From the NCBI GenBank assembly GCA_913775725.1, contig CAJYNG010000021.1:248001-312000 (forward strand): 64,000 nt of DNA. The letters are read 5' to 3'. The notes beneath the pieces were generated by a model. The model was given only the letters and a program-made list of their open reading frames with translations. It searched no databases and was not told the DNA's origin. Shown here one piece after another: positions 59,478 to 64,000 of the stretch (within the stretch, counting starts at the first letter, position 1; each line of letters opens with the position of its first letter). The stretch is from an uncultured Stenotrophomonas sp. (GTDB lineage: Bacteria > Pseudomonadota > Gammaproteobacteria > Xanthomonadales > Xanthomonadaceae). Both the position numbers and the translations under genes were made by a program.

Positions 59478-61145
59478 TCAGCCCAGAATTCCCGGCAGAT
59501 CCAGCCCCTTCTCCTTCGCGCAGTCGATCGCGATGTCATAGCGCGCATCGGCATGGCGCATCACGCCGGTGGCCGGGTCGTTCCACAGCACGCGGCCAAT
59601 CCGCTTGGCGGCTGCCTCGGTGCCGTCGCAGACGATCACCATGCCGGCGTGCTGCGAGAAGCCCATGCCGACGCCGCCACCGTGATGCAGCGACACCCAG
59701 GTCGCACCGCTGGCGGTGTTGAGCAGGGCGTTCAGCAGCGGCCAGTCGGACACCGCATCGGAGCCGTCGGCCATCGCCTCGGTTTCGCGGTTCGGCGAAG
59801 CGACGCTGCCGCTGTCCAGGTGGTCACGACCGATCACGACCGGCGCTTTCAGTTCACCGTTGGCCACCATCTCGTTGAAGGCCAGGCCGAGGCGATCGCG
59901 GTCACCCAGGCCGACCCAGCAGATGCGTGCCGGCAGGCCCTGGAACTTGATCTTTTCGGCGGCCATGTCCAGCCAGCGGTGCAGGTGCGGGTTGTCCGGA
60001 ATCAGTTCCTTTACCTTGGCATCGGTCTTGGCGATGTCTTCCGGATCGCCACTCAGTGCTGCCCAGCGGAAGGGACCGATGCCGCGGCAGAACAACGGGC
60101 GGATGTAGGCCGGCACGAAACCGGGGAAGTCGAAGGCATTGGCCACGCCTTCCTCCAGCGCCATCTGCCGCAGGTTGTTGCCGTAGTCCACGGTCGGCAC
60201 GCCCAGCGCGTGGAAGCCGAGCATGGCGCGGATGTGGTTGGCCATCGATGCGCGCGCGGCCTTCTCCACTTCCTTGGGGGCGGAAACCCGCCTCTCATCC
60301 CACTGCTCGACCGTCCAGCCCTGCGGCAGGTAGCCGTTCACCGGGTCGTGCGCGGAGGTCTGGTCGGTCAGCAGGTCCGGCTTCACGCCGCGCTTGAGCA
60401 GTTCGGCCAGCACATCGGCCACATTGCCGAGCAGGCCCACCGACTTCGGCGTACCGGCCTTGCAGGCGTCGTCGATCAGGCGCAGCGCTTCGTCCAGATT
60501 GTCGGTCCAGGTATCCAGGTAACCGGTGCGCAGACGCATGTCGATGCTGCTCTTGCGGCATTCGACGGCCAGGCAGGAGGCGCCGGCCATCACCGCGGCC
60601 AGCGGCTGTGCGCCACCCATGCCACCCAGGCCACCGGTGAACAGCCACTTCCCGGTCAGGTCGCCACCGAAGTGCTGGCGGCCCATTTCCACGAAGGTCT
60701 CGTAGGTGCCCTGCACGATGCCCTGCGCGCCGATGTAGATCCAGCTGCCGGCGGTCATCTGGCCGTACATGGCCAGGCCCTTCTTATCCAGCTCGTTGAA
60801 GTGGTCCCAGTTGGCCCAGCGCGGCACCAGGTTGGAATTGGCGATCAGCACGCGCGGCGCATCGGCGTGGGTACGGAACACGCCCACCGGCTTGCCCGAC
60901 TGCACCAGCAGGGTCTGGTCATCGTCCAGGCGCTTGAGCGTTTCGACGATGGCATCGAAGCTCTCCCAGTCGCGCGCGGCGCGGCCGATGCCGCCGTACA
61001 CCACCAGTTCCTGCGGGCGTTCGGCCACGTCCGGATGCAGGTTGTTCATCAGCATGCGCAACGGCGCTTCGGTCAGCCAACTCTTGGCGTTGAGCGTGGT
61101 GCCGGTCGGCGCGGCGATGGTGCGGGACGGGTCGTTGCGGGTCAT
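59478..61145 (-). CDS. hutU: Urocanate hydratase
   Basis: Converts urocanate to imidazolonepropionate with a tightly bound NAD+. 555 aa, as in Pseudomonas. Visible are [19 protein letters not shown], the NAD site [18 protein letters not shown], and the conserved cysteine segment [11 protein letters not shown]. Its ATG overlaps the hutG stop by 4 nt. Last gene of the transcript hutI-hutH-hutG-hutU. Confidence 0.97.
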   Translation of the reverse strand: MTRNDPSRTIAAPTGTTLNAKSWLTEAPLRMLMNNLHPDVAERPQELVVYGGIGRAARDWESFDAIVETLKRLDDDQTLLVQSGKPVGVFRTHADAPRVLIANSNLVPRWANWDHFNELDKKGLAMYGQMTAGSWIYIGAQGIVQGTYETFVEMGRQHFGGDLTGKWLFTGGLGGMGGAQPLAAVMAGASCLAVECRKSSIDMRLRTGYLDTWTDNLDEALRLIDDACKAGTPKSVGLLGNVADVLAELLKRGVKPDLLTDQTSAHDPVNGYLPQGWTVEQWDERRVSAPKEVEKAARASMANHIRAMLGFHALGVPTVDYGNNLRQMALEEGVANAFDFPGFVPAYIRPLFCRGIGPFRWAALSGDPEDIAKTDAKVKELIPDNPHLHRWLDMAAEKIKFQGLPARICWVGLGDRDRLGLAFNEMVANGELKAPVVIGRDHLDSGSVASPNRETEAMADGSDAVSDWPLLNALLNTASGATWVSLHHGGGVGMGFSQHAGMVIVCDGTEAAAKRIGRVLWNDPATGVMRHADARYDIAIDCAKEKGLDLPGILG

Positions 61146-61996
61146 GCGGCGCTCCGGTTCGTAGCGAATTCAAGGCAGGCGTTGAGCACCTGCGCCAGGG
61201 TGTGGCGCAGCGGTGCGGCGTGGTCGGGGTCGAGCGGGGTGGGCCAGCTGTGTTCGTCCACCTGGTCCGGCAGGGGTTCGTGCATGTAGCCACGGCAGGC
61301 CAGCTCCATCTGCAGGCTGTGCACGCCGCCGGCGATGTTGCTGTAGTGGCGGGTGATCCAGCCTCCCTTGAAGCGGCCATTGCGCACCTGGCTCATGCCA
61401 CTGATCTTGAGCAGGTTCTCCACCACGTCGCTCAGGGCGTTGTCGCAGGAGGTGTCCGGCGCACCCGAGGGACCGGCGGTGCCCAGGTTGAACTGCGGCA
61501 GTTCGCCGTCGAACAGGTGCGGAATATGCGAGCGGATCGAGTGCGCGTCGTACACCACCACGGTGCCGTGGCGTGCACGCAGGCGCGTGATCTGCGAAGC
61601 CAGCGCATCGTGGTAAGGCAGGAAATACGTGTCGCGGCGACGTGCGATTTCCGTTTCATCCGGCTCGCGGCCCGCGTGGTACAGCGGCTGGTTGTCGAAG
61701 GTGGTCAGCGGGCACAGGCCGGTGGTGTTCTGGCCCGGATACAGCGATACGCCGCTGGGGTCGCGGTTGAGGTCGATCACCGAACGTGAGATCGCCGAGC
61801 GCACCGTGGTCGCGCCCATGCCGCGCACGAAGTCGTACAGCTCGTGTACCCACCAGTCGGCATCGCGGCGGGCCAGCCACGGCGAGTGGTAGTCGCCGAT
61901 CAGATCGTGCGGCAGTTCGCTGCCGGTATGTGGAAAGCTGACGATCAACGGGGCGTCGCCCTCGTGCACCGTCAACCATTCGGGATGGGCATTCAT
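61142..61996 (-). CDS. hutG: N-formylglutamate deformylase
   Basis: Releases formate and glutamate from N-formylglutamate, the last step of the five-step histidine route. 284 aa. The FGase pattern is clear: [15 protein letters not shown] near the N-terminus, [20 protein letters not shown] and [20 protein letters not shown]. Its ATG at 61996 overlaps the hutH stop by 4 nt (ATGA). Choosing the deformylase route implies a hutF deiminase elsewhere, not seen here. Confidence 0.94.
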   Translation of the reverse strand: MNAHPEWLTVHEGDAPLIVSFPHTGSELPHDLIGDYHSPWLARRDADWWVHELYDFVRGMGATTVRSAISRSVIDLNRDPSGVSLYPGQNTTGLCPLTTFDNQPLYHAGREPDETEIARRRDTYFLPYHDALASQITRLRARHGTVVVYDAHSIRSHIPHLFDGELPQFNLGTAGPSGAPDTSCDNALSDVVENLLKISGMSQVRNGRFKGGWITRHYSNIAGGVHSLQMELACRGYMHEPLPDQVDEHSWPTPLDPDHAAPLRHTLAQVLNACLEFATNRSAA

Positions 61997-63534
61997 GCCT
62001 GCGGTTCCACGGTCGGCAGCAGCTCTGCCAGGCCCTGCGCCAGCGCGCCACTGCGCACCAGATTCGTCGCGGTCACCATGTCCGGATGGAAGTAGCGATC
62101 TTCTTCCAGCGTCGGCACCTGCGCACGCAGGGTGGCGCGCACGCTTTCCAGCGCGGCGCTGGAGCGCAGCGGCGCATGGAAGTCGCAGCCCTGCGCAGCG
62201 GCCAGCAGTTCGATACCGATCACGTTGGCTGCGTTCTCGGCCATCTGCATCAGGCGGCGCGCGCCGTGCGCGGCCATCGACACATGGTCTTCCTGGTTGG
62301 CCGAGGTCGGGATCGAATCGACGCTGGCCGGGTAGGCGCGCTGCTTGTTTTCCGAGACCAGCGCAGCGGCGGTCACCTGCGGAATCATGAAGCCGGAATT
62401 CAGGCCCGGGCGCGGGGTCAGGAACGCCGGCAGGCCGGACAGTGCCGGGTCCACCAGCATCGCCAGGCGGCGCTCGCTGATCGAACCGATCTCGCACACC
62501 GCCATCGCCAGCATGTCGGCGGCAAAGGCCACCGGCTCGGCATGGAAGTTGCCACCGGACAGTGCTTCGCCGGTATCGGTGAACACCAGCGGATTGTCGG
62601 ACACGCCGTTGGCTTCGATTTCCAGCGTGGTCGCGGCCTGGCGCAGGATGTCCAGCGCCGCGCCCATCACCTGCGGCTGGCAGCGCAGGCAGTACGGGTC
62701 CTGCACGCGTACGTCGTTGTCACGGTGCGATTCGCGGATGTCCGAGCCCTGCATCAGCGTGCGCAAGGTGGCGGCGGTGGCGATCTGCCCGCGCTGGCCG
62801 CGGATGGCGTGGATGCGGGGGTCGAACGGCGTGTCAGAACCCTTGGCTGCTTCCACCGACAGCGCGCCGGTGACCAGCGCGGCCTGGAACACGGTCTCGA
62901 TCTCGAACAGGCCCGCCAGCGCATAGGCGGTGGAGAACTGGGTGCCGTTGAGCAGCGCCAGGCCTTCTTTCGCGCCCAGTTCGATCGGCTGCAGGCCGGC
63001 ACGTGCCAGCGCATCGACCGCCGGCAGGCGCTCGTCACCGATGAAGGCTTCGCCGACGCCGAGCATCACGCTGGCCAGGTGCGAGAGCGGTGCCAGATCG
63101 CCCGAGGCACCCACCGAGCCCTGCGCGGGCACCACCGGCAGCACGCCCTTGACCAGCATCGCTTCGAGCAGCAGCAGGGTTTCCTCGCGGATGCCCGAAG
63201 CCCCCTGCGCCAGGCTGACCAGCTTCAGCGCCATCATCAGCCGCACCACGCTGGCCGGCATCGGCTCGCCTACGCCGGCGGCATGCGAGAGCACGATGTT
63301 CCGTTGCAGGGTGGCCAGGTCTTGGCGCTCGATGCGCACGCTGGCCAGCTTGCCGAAGCCGGTGTTGATGCCATACACCGGCGCGCCCTTGGCGACGATC
63401 GCCGCGACCGTCGCAGCACTGGCGCGCACCACCGGCAGCGCGGCCGGGTCCAGTGCAAGCGGCGCACCGCGATAGACCTGCCGCCACTGGGCGAGAGTGA
63501 CATGGCCGGGGCGAAGAACCAGGGTGTTGCTCAT
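61993..63534 (-). CDS. hutH: Histidine ammonia-lyase
   Basis: Removes ammonia from histidine to give urocanate. 513 aa. The Ala-Ser-Gly that forms the MIO cofactor is in [16 protein letters not shown], with [13 protein letters not shown] near the N-terminus and the late [20 protein letters not shown] segment. ATG 63534 is chosen because the upstream frame lacks homology and overlaps hutI. Overlaps hutI (4 nt) and hutG (4 nt). Confidence 0.97.
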   Translation of the reverse strand: MSNTLVLRPGHVTLAQWRQVYRGAPLALDPAALPVVRASAATVAAIVAKGAPVYGINTGFGKLASVRIERQDLATLQRNIVLSHAAGVGEPMPASVVRLMMALKLVSLAQGASGIREETLLLLEAMLVKGVLPVVPAQGSVGASGDLAPLSHLASVMLGVGEAFIGDERLPAVDALARAGLQPIELGAKEGLALLNGTQFSTAYALAGLFEIETVFQAALVTGALSVEAAKGSDTPFDPRIHAIRGQRGQIATAATLRTLMQGSDIRESHRDNDVRVQDPYCLRCQPQVMGAALDILRQAATTLEIEANGVSDNPLVFTDTGEALSGGNFHAEPVAFAADMLAMAVCEIGSISERRLAMLVDPALSGLPAFLTPRPGLNSGFMIPQVTAAALVSENKQRAYPASVDSIPTSANQEDHVSMAAHGARRLMQMAENAANVIGIELLAAAQGCDFHAPLRSSAALESVRATLRAQVPTLEEDRYFHPDMVTATNLVRSGALAQGLAELLPTVEPQA

Positions 63535-64000
63535 GTGTTGCTCCAGGAGGCAGGCAGGTCGGGCTGTCCGCGCACCACGCGCGCGTGCAGCGGGTTGAAT
63601 CCAATGCGATAGACCAGGTCGGCGGGCGCGTCGATGTCCCAGATCGCCAGGTCGCAATCCAGGCCTACAGCCAGGCGGCCGATGCGCTCGCCATGGCCCA
63701 GTGCGCGCGCTGCTTCACGGGTGAAGCCGGCGATGCACTCATCCACGGTCAGGCGGAACAGGGTCGCGCCCATGTTCATCGCCAGCAGCGGGCTGGTCAG
63801 CGGCGAGGTGCCCGGGTTGCTGTCGGTCGCCAGCGCCAGCGGCACGCCGGCCGCACGCAGCGCGGCGATTGGCGGCAGGGTGGTATCGCGGGTGAAATAG
63901 AAGGCGCCGGGCAGCAGCACGGCGATAGTGCCAGCGGCGGCCATCGCGGCGATGCCGCCATCGTCCAGATGTTCGATATGGTCGGCGGACAGTGCACCGA
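63531..64000 (-). CDS. hutI: Imidazolonepropionase, C-terminal part
   Basis: Hydrolyses imidazolonepropionate to N-formiminoglutamate; amidohydrolase family. Only the C-terminal ~155 residues are present; the start lies beyond the right edge. Typical motifs are [13 protein letters not shown] (metal-site His), [20 protein letters not shown] and [20 protein letters not shown], whose Asp is catalytic. First visible gene of the hut operon. Confidence 0.95.
   Translation of the reverse strand, partial: GALSADHIEHLDDGGIAAMAAAGTIAVLLPGAFYFTRDTTLPPIAALRAAGVPLALATDSNPGTSPLTSPLLAMNMGATLFRLTVDECIAGFTREAARALGHGERIGRLAVGLDCDLAIWDIDAPADLVYRIGFNPLHARVVRGQPDLPASWSNT

Overview
The window is a 64 kb stretch of high-GC gammaproteobacterial chromosome. 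It looks like the Stenotrophomonas maltophilia complex (Xanthomonadaceae). The evidence is very high GC at third codon positions, many short GTAG-headed palindromes of the SMAG/REP type, a GyrA with a natural glutamine at position 83, an NAD-type glutamate dehydrogenase of the very large class, a tryptophan-to-quinolinate kynurenine operon, and a bacteria-killing type IV secretion effector with a Xanthomonadales XVIPCD tail. No tRNA, rRNA, CRISPR array, prophage or integrated plasmid was found.

Layout. 1-4.7 kb: 3' end of NAD-glutamate dehydrogenase, NAD kinase, a 5'-nucleotidase and a convergent DUF2939 gene. 4.7-13.6 kb: a long minus-strand run with asnS, two small unknown genes, a PaiB-like FMN-binding protein, a beta carbonic anhydrase, then 3-hydroxyanthranilate dioxygenase, kynureninase, kynurenine 3-monooxygenase, exonuclease I and a DUF2461 gene, the last three overlapping. 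13.7-26.7 kb: mostly plus strand, with an IscA/ErpA-type Fe-S carrier, a CbrC protein, rpsF-rpsR-rplI, smc-zipA, a frameshifted REP-associated transposase (RAYT), a Tat-exported HisC-like aminotransferase, ligA, an acetyltransferase and epmA. 26.7-34.3 kb: a DUF3011 repeat protein, mtnA, gyrA and a membrane PQQ dehydrogenase.

34.3-49.4 kb is accessory-like. It holds an oxidoreductase with a divergent LysR regulator, two serine hydrolases or exported proteins, a HipA-like kinase overlapping a DUF3037 gene, an XVIPCD effector behind its probable periplasmic immunity gene, an S9 peptidase and several exported proteins. 49.4-64 kb holds a Tat-exported agmatine-deiminase-family enzyme with a divergent LysR gene, a thioesterase/TetR pair, a tandem-duplicated family of unknown anchored proteins, a TonB-dependent receptor, a serine hydrolase, and a histidine-utilisation operon (hutI-hutH-hutG-hutU) whose genes overlap by 4 nt and which runs off the right edge.

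The most noteworthy unit is the effector/immunity pair at 39.6-41.7 kb: an HExxH zincin-like N-terminus joined to an XVIPCD secretion tail. Next are the RAYT pseudogene lying between its own REP palindromes and the wider SMAG network. Some SMAG copies supply the TAG stop codon of the neighbouring gene.
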